A stretch of DNA of 64,000 nt, taken from assembly GCA_900696645.1 (NCBI GenBank), contig CAADGV010000004.1, positions 1 to 64,000 on the forward strand, written 5' to 3'. The stretch comes from an uncultured Chlorobiota bacterium (GTDB taxonomy: Bacteria > Bacteroidota > Ignavibacteria > UBA10030 > UBA6906). The position numbers and the translations under genes were made by a program. The notes under the pieces are model-generated. The model saw only the letters and a program-made list of their open reading frames with translations, ran no database searches and was not told where the DNA came from. Each line of letters opens with the position of its first letter. Position 1 is the stretch's first letter. Shown here piece by piece: positions 18,978 to 27,700 of the stretch.

Positions 18978-19178
18978 TTGGACATTTCTCACGCTTTCAT
19001 TGTCAGATTTGGAAAAAGCGAGAATCAGTTTCTTGAATTTGGAAATGATGCTGTTGAGAAAATAAGCAGGAGTGGGTTTGTAGAATCGACAGGTTTGGAA
19101 ACCAAGGGCCGGAAGAAAAAGTATCGATATGTGCTGCAAAAACCCAAGCACGGAGCGGCACATATCTTGAACCTGTAA
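18978..19178 (+). CDS. Possible small or decayed protein, winged-helix-like
   Basis: In the 328-base gap between korD and the lipoprotein gene, a frame opening at a TTG encodes 66 residues. Its middle, VEKISRSGFVESTGLETKGR, followed by KKKYRYVL, resembles the recognition helix and wing of a winged-helix domain. There is no good ribosome binding site. It may be a remnant of a longer regulator or chance; nothing else is seen in the gap. Confidence 0.25.
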   Translation: MDISHAFIVRFGKSENQFLEFGNDAVEKISRSGFVESTGLETKGRKKKYRYVLQKPKHGAAHILNL

Positions 19179-19219
19179 ATTCCCGAACCCGTATCTCTCA
19201 CCAACCAGGGGAATGTCGT

Positions 19220-19852
19220 TTGAAGAAATCTATCGTGATTGTTCTTGGGCTTTCATTCACACTTGCTATTTGGGGATGTAATGTTGCCGAGCCGCCCGTG
19301 GATTCTTTGCAACATGGCATTATAGGGCAACATGAGAATCCTGCGGGCAATACAAATCCCGGACCTTCACCGGGAACATTACTCAAGTTGCCCAGACCTC
19401 TGCTCTCGCAACCCAACAGTGTGCGGGTTACAAAACTGGTATCGCCATCCGGAACAACAATCCTGAGCGGAACGATCAGCTACGTAACTGAGAGGTTCGG
19501 CACTGCAATGTTCGATGTAAAATTCACGGTTCCCGGCGGAGCGGTAAGTGATACGACACCCGTGACGATGACGATCGACAGCTCACATGCAGTTATTGAA
19601 TTCCAGCCGGAGGGATTGCAATTTCTCAAGCCTGCATTGTTGGATGTTACGCTGATCAATCTCGATCCGTTCTCGCCGCGTGAAATCATCAAGTTCGTGT
19701 ATGTTACTTCCTCGGGCGGTTTTGTTTCTCAGGACTTCGAGAAGATCACGATAAGCGGCAATAAGGGAAACATCATGCTGAAGAAGGGCATAATCAACCA
19801 CTTCTCGGCATACGGGTTTGGAAGGCTGACTTCAGAGGAAAACTGGCACTGA
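19220..19852 (+). CDS. Probable lipoprotein, 210 residues
   Basis: The start is a TTG preceded by AGGGGAA. The signal sequence is short and hydrophobic and ends at a lipobox-like LAIWGC (Cys20), so the protein is probably lipid-anchored, although Trp at -2 is unusual. After a Pro/Gly/Asn-rich linker comes a beta-rich domain beginning VSPSGTTILSG and including FTVPGGAVSDTTPVTMTID, reminiscent of a ZU5-like sandwich. It converges with the TIR gene, 8 bases between stop codons. Function unknown. Confidence 0.7.
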   Translation: MKKSIVIVLGLSFTLAIWGCNVAEPPVDSLQHGIIGQHENPAGNTNPGPSPGTLLKLPRPLLSQPNSVRVTKLVSPSGTTILSGTISYVTERFGTAMFDVKFTVPGGAVSDTTPVTMTIDSSHAVIEFQPEGLQFLKPALLDVTLINLDPFSPREIIKFVYVTSSGGFVSQDFEKITISGNKGNIMLKKGIINHFSAYGFGRLTSEENWH

Positions 19853-19860
19853 CATTCACG

Positions 19861-20592
19861 TCAGATTTTTAGGTGTTCTTCAATACCTTTGATAAGTCTG
19901 TCCATATCCTGATGAAAATCGGGATCGGGGCGGACAGCAATTCCGTTGCGATAGGAAAGCGAGTGTAGTGATGGCGGCAGATCGCTTTCACGCGGCATTT
20001 GCGAACCCTGAACGAGTACAGGCACAACAGGAATGTCGCGTTGGAGTGCAGCTTCAATTTCTACTCTGACAAAATCACGCTCATTGTTCAATCGACTTCC
20101 CCCTTCTCCCGAAGCCCACTGTCTGCCGATAACCGCGATAAGAACGTCGCATTTTCCGACTGAATCACCCAGATGTTTCCGGAAATCGACGCCCAGGGGA
20201 ATTGAATCGACGTCTTTGAAAACCGACTGCTTCCCGAAATGCTGGCTCAGGCGATCATACATTCGTCCCGTTACATCGCTGCTGTCTTCGCGACGGTAGG
20301 AGATGAAAATTACGGGAGCGGCGGCAACGGAACTAGAAGGAGTTTTCTTCTTCTTGGATCGTGAAGGATTGGGCTTTGGAGATTGAATTTTTGGAGTTTG
20401 CTTGCCGGTTGTTTGCGTTTCTGTCTCTTCCCGTTTTTCAATCCACACTTTCCAAACGTACCCTAATACTGCTAAGACAATCACCGCGATTCCGATGTAG
20501 AGTTGGAAATCCCAAAACCCCCACGAATCATCCGGTTGGTTTGAAGGCGTTTGAAAAAGCATCACGCCGAGAAGCGTCAGGAATGCAGTCAT
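19861..20592 (-). CDS. Membrane-anchored TIR-domain protein
   Basis: The 243-residue protein has one transmembrane helix (about residues 31-50), a Lys/Pro/Ser/Thr-rich linker (52-90) and a TIR domain from about 93 to the end. TIR landmarks are VIFISYRREDSSDVTGRMYD (94-113), VFKDVDSIPLGVDFRKHL and CDVLIAVIG. A candidate catalytic Glu lies in FVRVEIEAAL (178 or 180). Some bacterial TIR domains cleave NAD+ in anti-phage defence; others act in signalling. A GAGGAGG site precedes the ATG. The gene upstream on the same strand (20659) encodes a multi-pass membrane protein; whether the two work together is inference. Confidence 0.85.
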   Translation of the reverse strand: MTAFLTLLGVMLFQTPSNQPDDSWGFWDFQLYIGIAVIVLAVLGYVWKVWIEKREETETQTTGKQTPKIQSPKPNPSRSKKKKTPSSSVAAAPVIFISYRREDSSDVTGRMYDRLSQHFGKQSVFKDVDSIPLGVDFRKHLGDSVGKCDVLIAVIGRQWASGEGGSRLNNERDFVRVEIEAALQRDIPVVPVLVQGSQMPRESDLPPSLHSLSYRNGIAVRPDPDFHQDMDRLIKGIEEHLKI

Positions 20593-20658
20593 GGTTCCTC
20601 CTCAATACATGTTAGACAAAGTCAATGCGTTACCGTCCCCGCAAGATCAGTTTCCTAT

Positions 20659-21318
20659 CTAACTATTGGGAACCCGGAGTGCCACCATTCGACGAGCCGC
20701 AAGCATCCCGACCCGGAAGAAATACGTCATCCACGCAATAATGCCTGTCAGTTTCGCCCCGTCTTCATACAAATACCTGTCCAATTGCGGTGGTTTGTAG
20801 AAATCGAGAACGAAAGACACTGCAAAGAAGAAAAGTGCTGTCGCGAGAAGCATGTACTCCGTGCTCAATATCAGAAAACGAAACCGGAAAAGGTAGAGCA
20901 ATACGAATCCGGGATAACTGAGAACTACAACGTTTTCCGGTATCCCGAAGTATGGAAACACTTCTTCATGAAGGAGAAAGACATCATCAAAACTGAGAAA
21001 CAGCGTCATGAGTCCCGACACAATAAGGAACTTTCTTGTCTCAGAACTCTCCGCATGTTGCGTGAGGATTGCAGCAGCCAGAAAACACACAGCCGCTGCA
21101 CCGGCCCAAAAGAATATACCAAGTTGCGAGAAGAAGCCGATGTACGCCTGTACACCGGCGACCGCAGTCGGGTCACGGGTAAGGTAGCCGATGGGAATCC
21201 CTCTCCAGTAATGAAGAAACAATACCGCGCCGATGAACAGCGCCGCGACACACAAAATCAATGCAATAATGTGTCGTACTGCGCGAACCTGGGAAATCGG
21301 TGAACGTTGCAGTGTCAT
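20659..21318 (-). CDS. Multi-pass membrane protein of unknown function
   Basis: The 219-residue protein has about five or six hydrophobic segments (near residues 14-36, 60-84, 96-112, 128-148, 152-170 and 188-205). A conserved-looking acidic/His motif, SFDDVFLLHEEVFP, lies between helices 3 and 4 and could bind metal. GGGGGA precedes the ATG. The stop is 66 bases upstream of the TIR gene on the same strand. I do not recognise the family. The long plus-strand frame over this gene is antisense noise. Confidence 0.7.
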   Translation of the reverse strand: MTLQRSPISQVRAVRHIIALILCVAALFIGAVLFLHYWRGIPIGYLTRDPTAVAGVQAYIGFFSQLGIFFWAGAAAVCFLAAAILTQHAESSETRKFLIVSGLMTLFLSFDDVFLLHEEVFPYFGIPENVVVLSYPGFVLLYLFRFRFLILSTEYMLLATALFFFAVSFVLDFYKPPQLDRYLYEDGAKLTGIIAWMTYFFRVGMLAARRMVALRVPNS

Positions 21319-21464
21319 GAGTCAGGATCCCCCTTAATAGTGTGATGGTCTCAGTTGAGACGGACAATCAACAAAATAGGATGCAACCCCAGTCACCTCC
21401 GAACGACATGAATGGCCGTTTTCAAATTGAATTGTCAATCAAGCAATTCAAGTGCAAATGAGCT

Positions 21465-21989
21465 TCACCGATGCAGCACAGACAGATACTGTTCCCAAGG
21501 TCCAACAGCCTTCCTGTACTGCTTTCCCATTACGCGGGAAATCTGGGCAAGATGGTCGAGGTCGTGCACTACCCAGGTTGCAAGAAGCTGCTCAAGCGTT
21601 ACAGTCCCGAACTCCGGATGCTCGCCTGTTAGTCGCAAATGGCCGTCGTTGAGGTTCAGCGCCTTCAAATCAGCGAGATTCTTTGCCCGAAGTTCGGAGA
21701 ATCGTGCAAGGAGTTCTTCAAGTGATTTCCCTTTGTTTGTTTGAAGGTGACGGAACCGGTCGAAAGGTTCGAACTTGCGATTGAACCCCTGCCCAAGAAT
21801 GATGCGCAATCGTGCCATCCAGTCCGTTTCATCGCCATCGATAAGATGGCCGATAACGTCGAAAGGACTCCACGAATCTCCGCCTTCGTTGTGATGCGTC
21901 CATTCATGTGAAAGGCCCGACAGTAAGGTTCGCAGAACGTCGGGGGTGCGTCCAAGGATAGCGATGCTATTGTTCAGATTGAAGCTCAT
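21465..21989 (-). CDS. DinB-like four-helix protein
   Basis: The protein of about 174 residues matches the DinB/YfiT-like fold. Three metal-binding His are recognisable: one in FDVIGHLIDGDETDW and two in WVVHDLDHLAQI. Members are putative metal-dependent enzymes, often thiol or detoxification transferases. The ATG at 21989 gives the usual family start (MSFNLNNSIAILGRTP); a GTG at 22025 would add 12 residues and neither has a strong ribosome binding site. It appears monocistronic. Confidence 0.8.
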   Translation of the reverse strand: MSFNLNNSIAILGRTPDVLRTLLSGLSHEWTHHNEGGDSWSPFDVIGHLIDGDETDWMARLRIILGQGFNRKFEPFDRFRHLQTNKGKSLEELLARFSELRAKNLADLKALNLNDGHLRLTGEHPEFGTVTLEQLLATWVVHDLDHLAQISRVMGKQYRKAVGPWEQYLSVLHR

Positions 21990-22136
21990 GTTGGAGAATT
22001 GGACATTGAGAAATTCGTTGCTCACTGATGGCAGATATGCCTTTGCTCAAGGTACAGGGGTAATTGAGCAAAGAGCGGTGTTGAGAGCATGAGAACAAAA
22101 ACTGCGAAAGTTAACAGCATATCGGATGACATCTCT

Positions 22137-22997
22137 TTACTGCGCCGCAACCAAACGCAATGGTGCCTGCCACGTGCGCTCCACTTCACGAGCGTATTCG
22201 AAGCCTGCGTTCGTGAGTCGCGCTATCACTTCAACCGGTTCCAGTGCGGAACCGCCGGACCGGACGGTGATCATGGCATCAATGGCTTCTGCCAGCGGGT
22301 CGCCTCCTCCTTCAATCACCCCGACAATCAGAAAGCCGTTTGGACGAAGGAAATTCTTGGCCCTTCTCATCGCGTCGTCAATCACAGATTCGGGAATGAA
22401 AAACGACGGAAGCCAGATGAGATCGAAGCCCTCTTTGTCTTCAAAGGATTGGATCGGAAGGCCATGAAGCGTGATGCGCGATTCAAGGCCTGCGTTGGCA
22501 ACATTCGTCCGCGCCAGCGAAAGCGCCGGCTCCCAAGGGTCAAGCCCGACCACAGTCGAGTTCGGAAAAGTCTTGCAAAAAGAAATCGCCAATCCGGCAA
22601 CACCGGTGCCGATATCGAGGATATGAATTCCCTGCCCCCCGAACCCGGCGTCGGCAATCAGCTTCGCAACAACTGCCGACGCGGAGCCTTGCGCTTGAAG
22701 GATAGTCGGATCGCTATGAGACCAGGCATTAGTCCGGGCGGGATCATCCATCAACTCCAATGCCTGATGGAGATACGATCGAGCAAAAGAGGTAACGACA
22801 GCCCGTTCCTGGTTATTGAGATCGGCGAGCGCTTGTCGGGCACCAAGCAAATCCACGACACGTTCGAGATGTCCATGGAGTGCAGGATTTACCTTGCGGC
22901 CATCCTCGTTCAGTTTCAGATATGCTGTGGCAGCGCCAAGTGCCTGCGTCTGGGCGAGAAGACGGTTCGTCAATGCCATTGCTTCTTCCATTGCCAT
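22137..22997 (-). CDS. SAM-dependent methyltransferase
   Basis: A perfect AAGGAGG precedes the ATG at 22997, which fixes the start; the longer frame upstream is spurious. The 286-residue protein has an N-terminal helical region of about 110 residues and a class I Rossmann domain with motif I ILDIGTGVAGLAISF, then VVGLDPWEPAL (SAM-ribose acid), then FDLIWLPSFFIPE and FLRPNGFLIVGV. The N-terminal helices may be a dimerisation domain as in O-methyltransferases. Substrate unknown. Confidence 0.85.
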   Translation of the reverse strand: MAMEEAMALTNRLLAQTQALGAATAYLKLNEDGRKVNPALHGHLERVVDLLGARQALADLNNQERAVVTSFARSYLHQALELMDDPARTNAWSHSDPTILQAQGSASAVVAKLIADAGFGGQGIHILDIGTGVAGLAISFCKTFPNSTVVGLDPWEPALSLARTNVANAGLESRITLHGLPIQSFEDKEGFDLIWLPSFFIPESVIDDAMRRAKNFLRPNGFLIVGVIEGGGDPLAEAIDAMITVRSGGSALEPVEVIARLTNAGFEYAREVERTWQAPLRLVAAQ

Positions 22998-23266
22998 GGT
23001 GTCCTCCTTATGTGATTGCCTGATCTCACGCGAATCTTGAATCCTTGCTTTCGTACGAAACCGACCTACTGCCGAGGTTTGAGCACAGATGTGCCGGGCG
23101 TGAGGTTTCATTTCTGAGGTACAGGCTTCGCTGAAACGAACTCTATCCTGTTCGCGGCTGCCTGCCGGCACAGGCAGGAGCATCAGCGGGTCGGGTTTTC
23201 TTCGACAAGCGCTGTCACATTCATGCCGGGGTCGGTGATGGACAGCGGGCCTTCTGCGAAACCGCA

Positions 23267-23554
23267 CTACTTCTTGTCAAAATTATGCTGTGTGAGGATT
23301 GTGCCGAGATCATCAATCGTGAACTTCGTGAGTTGCACAACTGTGCAGCGGGATCGGTAGGCAGGAGGAACCAACAACGCGGCCTGTTCTTTGGTGTCAA
23401 CATCGGCAATCATCCATGCCTTGTGTACCGAGTCCGAGCAGCCCCACTCCGCCGTAGAGACAAAATGCGAGCCCGACCCGAGGAGAAGCTCGATAGCTCG
23501 CCCGCATTCTCCGGGTGTCGGATCGTGCGCGACTTCGATGAGAAATCGTGGCAT
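23267..23554 (-). CDS. Hypothetical protein, 95 residues
   Basis: The product begins MPRFLIEVAHDPTPGECGRA and looks like a small ferredoxin-fold alpha-beta protein, with a His/Trp-containing middle (STAEWGCSDSVHKAWMI) and an alpha-beta C-terminal half. Similar small proteins occur alone in many genomes, but I cannot give a function. It is separated from the methyltransferase by about 270 bases with no other gene. Confidence 0.65.
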   Translation of the reverse strand: MPRFLIEVAHDPTPGECGRAIELLLGSGSHFVSTAEWGCSDSVHKAWMIADVDTKEQAALLVPPAYRSRCTVVQLTKFTIDDLGTILTQHNFDKK

Positions 23555-23640
23555 TGCGGATTTCCTCCATATTGATGTATCAAAGAACGTTCGCTTACAG
23601 CGGGTTCACGCGTGACATTCCTCGGTCATTCCTCACACGG

Positions 23641-23829
23641 CTATTTGATCCGCTCCACACCCAAATCTTTGCAGATCTTGTTTGCCAGAATATCCTTAAT
23701 CTCAGAATGTCTTGGAACAGCAGAGCGCTTATTCAACTTCGGATTACTCCACCACGAATGTTTTCCACCTTCTCTCACGAATTCACAACCTTGCTCTTGG
23801 AGGTAGCGGAGTAGCTCCTTCCTTTTCAT
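23641..23829 (-). CDS. hicA: HicA-family mRNA interferase toxin
   Basis: The 62-residue protein is a compact HicA/YcfA double-stranded-RNA-binding-like domain. It shows KELLRYLQEQGCEFVREGGK, the catalytic-type His in GKHSWW, and the PRHSEIKDILANKICKDLG end. HicA toxins cut mRNA. Its start overlaps the end of the HicB gene by 4 bases (23826-23829), as in coupled toxin-antitoxin pairs. Here the antitoxin gene comes first. Confidence 0.88.
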   Translation of the reverse strand: MKRKELLRYLQEQGCEFVREGGKHSWWSNPKLNKRSAVPRHSEIKDILANKICKDLGVERIK

Positions 23830-24041
23830 ACCGCAATTTTTTCTTCCTGAAATCCACTGCCCGCAGCTGATAATGCGTCCTGCCGGTTAAATTCCAGCGC
23901 CTCTTTTAGAGTAATCTCGAGGCTTTCCTTCAGTTCCTCGTACGTCTTCTCCTGGCAGTTAACACCGGGCACTTCTTCGATCCACCCAATCCACCAACCA
24001 TTATCTTGTTTAACTACCGCCGTGTATTCATTTTTCATCAT
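23826..24041 (-). CDS. hicB: HicB-family antitoxin
   Basis: The protein of about 71 residues begins MMKNEYTAVVKQDNGWWIGW and continues with EEVPGVNCQEKTYEELKESL, the partial RNase H-like fold of HicB antitoxins. No separate C-terminal DNA-binding domain is visible; it ends soon after EALEFNR. The ATGATG at 24041 follows AAAAGG. It lies 17 bases after the bioY stop on the same strand, so the pair may be co-transcribed with bioY. Confidence 0.85.
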   Translation of the reverse strand: MMKNEYTAVVKQDNGWWIGWIEEVPGVNCQEKTYEELKESLEITLKEALEFNRQDALSAAGSGFQEEKIAV

Positions 24042-24058
24042 GGTGCCTTTTCTGATTA

Positions 24059-24622
24059 TTAGCCAAGTCTTCTCCACCTCTTCGCAACCTCAAAGTAAAT
24101 CATCGAAGCCGCAAACAGCTTCAACACATCCCACCATGAAAAAATCAGGAAGCCCGATGTGAACGCGGCTGCCAGATCTTTGATGTAGAACGCATAGAGA
24201 TGCAGCGTGCCCGACGTGAAGATGACAAGCAATCCGGCAAACATCGAAAGCAAAACGGCAGGAAAACTCTTGTACTGATGCACAAGGTACCCGACAAGTG
24301 CCGCGGCAACCGGAAATGCAATCAGATAGCCGCCTGTGGGCCCGAGAAGTTTCGCAAACCCGAATCCGCCGAGCGAAAATACCGGCGCGCCAAGGGCTCC
24401 GACTGCAAGGTACAGCATCATGCTGATGGCCCCGTTGCGTGCGCCGAGAAAAGCTCCGGCCAGCAGCACGAACAATGTCTGTAATGTGTACGGAACGGGA
24501 ATGTTGGGAATTTCCACACGTGCGCCGATTGCCGTTGCCGCTGCAAATGCCGTAATCCAGAGCGTTTGTGAGAGCACGCTTGTTGATACTGCCGGTTTTG
24601 TCAGGATTGCGTTTGTACTCAT
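24059..24622 (-). CDS. bioY: Biotin transporter BioY (ECF S-component)
   Basis: The 187-residue membrane protein has about six hydrophobic segments and BioY landmarks: ARVEIPNIPVPYTLQTLFVL, the AGAFLGARNGAISMMLYLAVG helix, and the glycine-rich GGFGFAKLLGPTGGY loop. It binds biotin for uptake, alone or with the EcfA/EcfT energising module, which is not in this window. The ATG at 24622 follows GGAGA. A Bacteroidetes-type promoter match lies at 24672-24702. Confidence 0.92.
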   Translation of the reverse strand: MSTNAILTKPAVSTSVLSQTLWITAFAAATAIGARVEIPNIPVPYTLQTLFVLLAGAFLGARNGAISMMLYLAVGALGAPVFSLGGFGFAKLLGPTGGYLIAFPVAAALVGYLVHQYKSFPAVLLSMFAGLLVIFTSGTLHLYAFYIKDLAAAFTSGFLIFSWWDVLKLFAASMIYFEVAKRWRRLG

Positions 24623-24671
24623 ACTGTCTCCATGTGTTGTTTTGTTGGTAGGAAATAGGAATGAACTAGGG

Positions 24672-24702
24672 TCAAAATACTCATTGGCTAAGAGAGAATC
24701 AA
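24672..24702 (-). promoter_or_regulatory. Predicted promoter of bioY (Bacteroidetes type)
   Basis: On the minus strand TTG (24702-24700) is followed after exactly 20 bases by TATTTTGA (24679-24672), close to the TAnnTTTG -7 box. It lies about 50 bases upstream of the bioY start and is back to back with the promoter of the carboxypeptidase gene. Confidence 0.4.
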
Positions 24703-24707
24703 TTGCC

Positions 24708-24738
24708 TTGTGGTTCACGACATCATTCCGTACTTTTC
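24708..24738 (+). promoter_or_regulatory. Predicted promoter of the carboxypeptidase gene
   Basis: TTG at 24708-24710, 20 bases, then TACTTTTC at 24731-24738 match the Bacteroidetes TTG-N20-TAnnTTTG pattern at all but the last base. The start codon is 44 bases downstream. Confidence 0.5.
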
Positions 24739-24781
24739 TTCAGGTATTCCCCCCAATTGTTCTCACCATATTTGGAGTTCA

Positions 24782-27700
24782 ATGATGTTCCGCAGAGTCA
24801 CGTTCATTCTCATTGCCGCATTCTGTTTTGCCGTTGCGTTTGCGGCGGAAACATTCAAACAAGTCAGTATTTTCGTCCCCGACAAAGCCACTCTTGACCG
24901 CATCTGGTCGACGGGCATTGATCACGAGGGATCAGAAGGCAAGATCGGCGGCATGATGGAGTTTGTAGCCGGCGAGTTCGAGCTTCAGGAACTTGCCCGT
25001 CAGGGTATCGGCTACAGTGTTGTGATTGACGATCTCGCCGCATACTACGAGCAGCGCCTTTCCGGCGGCCCGGTGAATGCTCTCGGCTTCGGCCTCGGCA
25101 GTATGGGGGGCCACTACACACTTCAGGAAGTGATCCAGCAACTCGACTCGATGCGCCTTCTTTATCCAAATCTGATTACGGTTCGCGACTCCATCGGACG
25201 CTCGCAACAGGGTCGGGCAATCTGGATTGTGAAAATCGGCAGCAGTCAAAGCGCGGGAACACCCGAAGCTCTCTATACGTCGCTGCACCACGCACGCGAG
25301 CCTGCCGGAATGATGTCGGTTGTGTACTACATGTGGTGGCTTCTGGAGAATTACACTACCGATGCTCGTGCAACGTATCTCGTCAACAACCGCCAGCAGT
25401 GGTTCATCCCTGTTGTCAATCCCGACGGTTACGAGTACAACCGCTCGACGAACCCGAACGGCGGAGGCATGTGGCGCAAGAACCGTCGCGATAACGGCGG
25501 CAGCTTCGGCGTCGATCTCAACCGCAACTACGGCCCGATGTATATGTGGAATGCGTCGAACGGCGGATCGAGCACAACGCCGAGCAGCGATACCTATCGC
25601 GGGCCTTCTCCCTTCTCCGAACCGGAAACCCAGGCAATCGACAACTTCATGCGGTCACGCAACATCAAGACATGCCTCAACTATCATACATACGGAAGCT
25701 ACCTGATTTATCCGTGGGGATATTTGTCGAGAGAGAATGGCGATTCGCTGACGTACCGCGACTGGGCGTATTTCATGACGGCGCATTCAAGAGCTACGAA
25801 CGGCACCGATCAGCAAACGGTGAACTACTCTACTCGCGGCAACTCGGATGATTACATGTTCGGCGATACAACGAAGCCGATTGCCTATGCAATGACGCCG
25901 GAAGTTGGCATTGAAACCGACGGATTCTGGGCGCCTTCGGCGAGAATTCTGCCGCTTGCAATGGCTTTCCATCCAACGAACATGCTGCTTGCATATTTTG
26001 CGGGACAGTACACAACTGTTGTAAGGCACGAAGTTCAGGAAAGCAATAATGGATTTTTGAACAGAGGTGAGAACTTCTCGCTCGCTGCGACAGTAAAGAA
26101 CAAAGGTACAGGCTACGGAAATATGATTTCGGTTCAGGCAACGAGCAGTCTGCCAACCGTCCAGTTCACGAGTCCTGTTCTCATCAATCAAATAATGCCG
26201 CAACAAGAACGTCAGGTCATTCTGAACGGAACGGTGGCCACCAATGCAACGGAGGGCGTTCCTGTTTTCTTTTACGTGACGATTACTGACGGTGACGGTT
26301 TCCTGAAAATAGATACGTTGCAATACTTCATCGGCACGCCGACTGTGTTGTTCGCCGACAGTGCCTCGAACGGAACGGGTAATTGGAATACAGGCACGGG
26401 TTGGGGTACGACATCCAACGCGCATACTCCCCCGTTTGCATTCACCGACAGCCCGACGGGAAACTATGCGACGAACGCAAACAATTCTCTCACACTCAAT
26501 AACGCCATCAATCTGGCGGGCTACAATCATGCACAACTGAAGTTCTGGACGAAGTGGGCTGTTGAGCCGACGTGGGATTTTGCGACGGTCGAGATTTCAT
26601 CCAACAACGGAACAACCTGGACAACGCTCCGCTCTGAGCTTTCTCATTTCGGCTCGGCACGTAGCGGCAGCAAGCAACCCGCCGGTACCTGGGGATACGA
26701 TAGCTACACGCCGGGGGGAACGTGGGTCGAGCAATCGGCGGATTTGTCCGGCTATGTCAATTCCCAAATCAAGTTGCGATTCCGAATGTCTGCGGACGGA
26801 GGAGATAATCGTGACGGGATTTATGTTGATGACATTCGAGTGCACGGCTTCACGACAATAGCACCACCGCCTGATACCGGCATTGTTGTGTTCCCTTCAG
26901 CATTTGCGTTCAACGGACCGACGGGACGAGTGTTCAGGGATTCGTTGAAGATCAAGAATTTGACGGCGGGACAAGTCTCGGTCAACCTCATCGAATCCGG
27001 ACAAACATCTACGGCACTTTCCGGCGGAGCAAGTCAAGGAGCCGGATTCAATCTGCAATCAATCATTGACAAACTACGTCCGGCGTTTCAACGGGCGAAT
27101 CTTACACCTTCCTCATTTATAGGAGGCGGAGAACCCCCGAGCAATCCGTTGGCATACACTACGATTCTTACGGACGAACGCGGGGAAGTCGGGCCTGCGG
27201 CGGCGGATATTTATCGTGTGCAATATCAGTTCAGAACCGGCCCATTGGGATCGTATCATGACTTCAAGGTGGTAATGAACGATCTCCCCGATACGAACAT
27301 CATCATCATTCTCTCGGTTGATACGGATCAGGATTTTGGAACGGGACGGTTTCCTACTCCTCTTGGACTGGGTTTGCCGTCACGTGACATCGGCTCGGAG
27401 CGTGAGATATTGATTGATGCGAGCGGAATTTTGATTGACTCACTTACCGGTTTCGGAAGGATTCGTGCGGGCGTCGTCATCAGCACGGAAAACGACACGC
27501 TCACGATTGTAGGGTTGCCGTTCTTGCTGAGCATTCAGCGCGACAGCGTGCTGACGATTGGAACCGAAACTGCAATCAGCGGCATCACAGTCAGTTCCCT
27601 GAACGACCCGGACGGCAAGATGAATATCGGGTTCCTCTCGTCTCACATCCAACCAAATGCAAATCCGCTCCCCGATTTTGCTCCGCAGATCGGGCATGCG

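Noticed and set aside
20551-21303. 250-codon plus-strand frame
   Set aside because: It is antisense to the multi-pass membrane protein gene, which has a ribosome binding site and membrane helices.
22089-23015. 308-codon plus-strand frame
   Set aside because: It is antisense to the methyltransferase gene, which has motif I and a perfect AAGGAGG; the antisense product has no recognisable domain.
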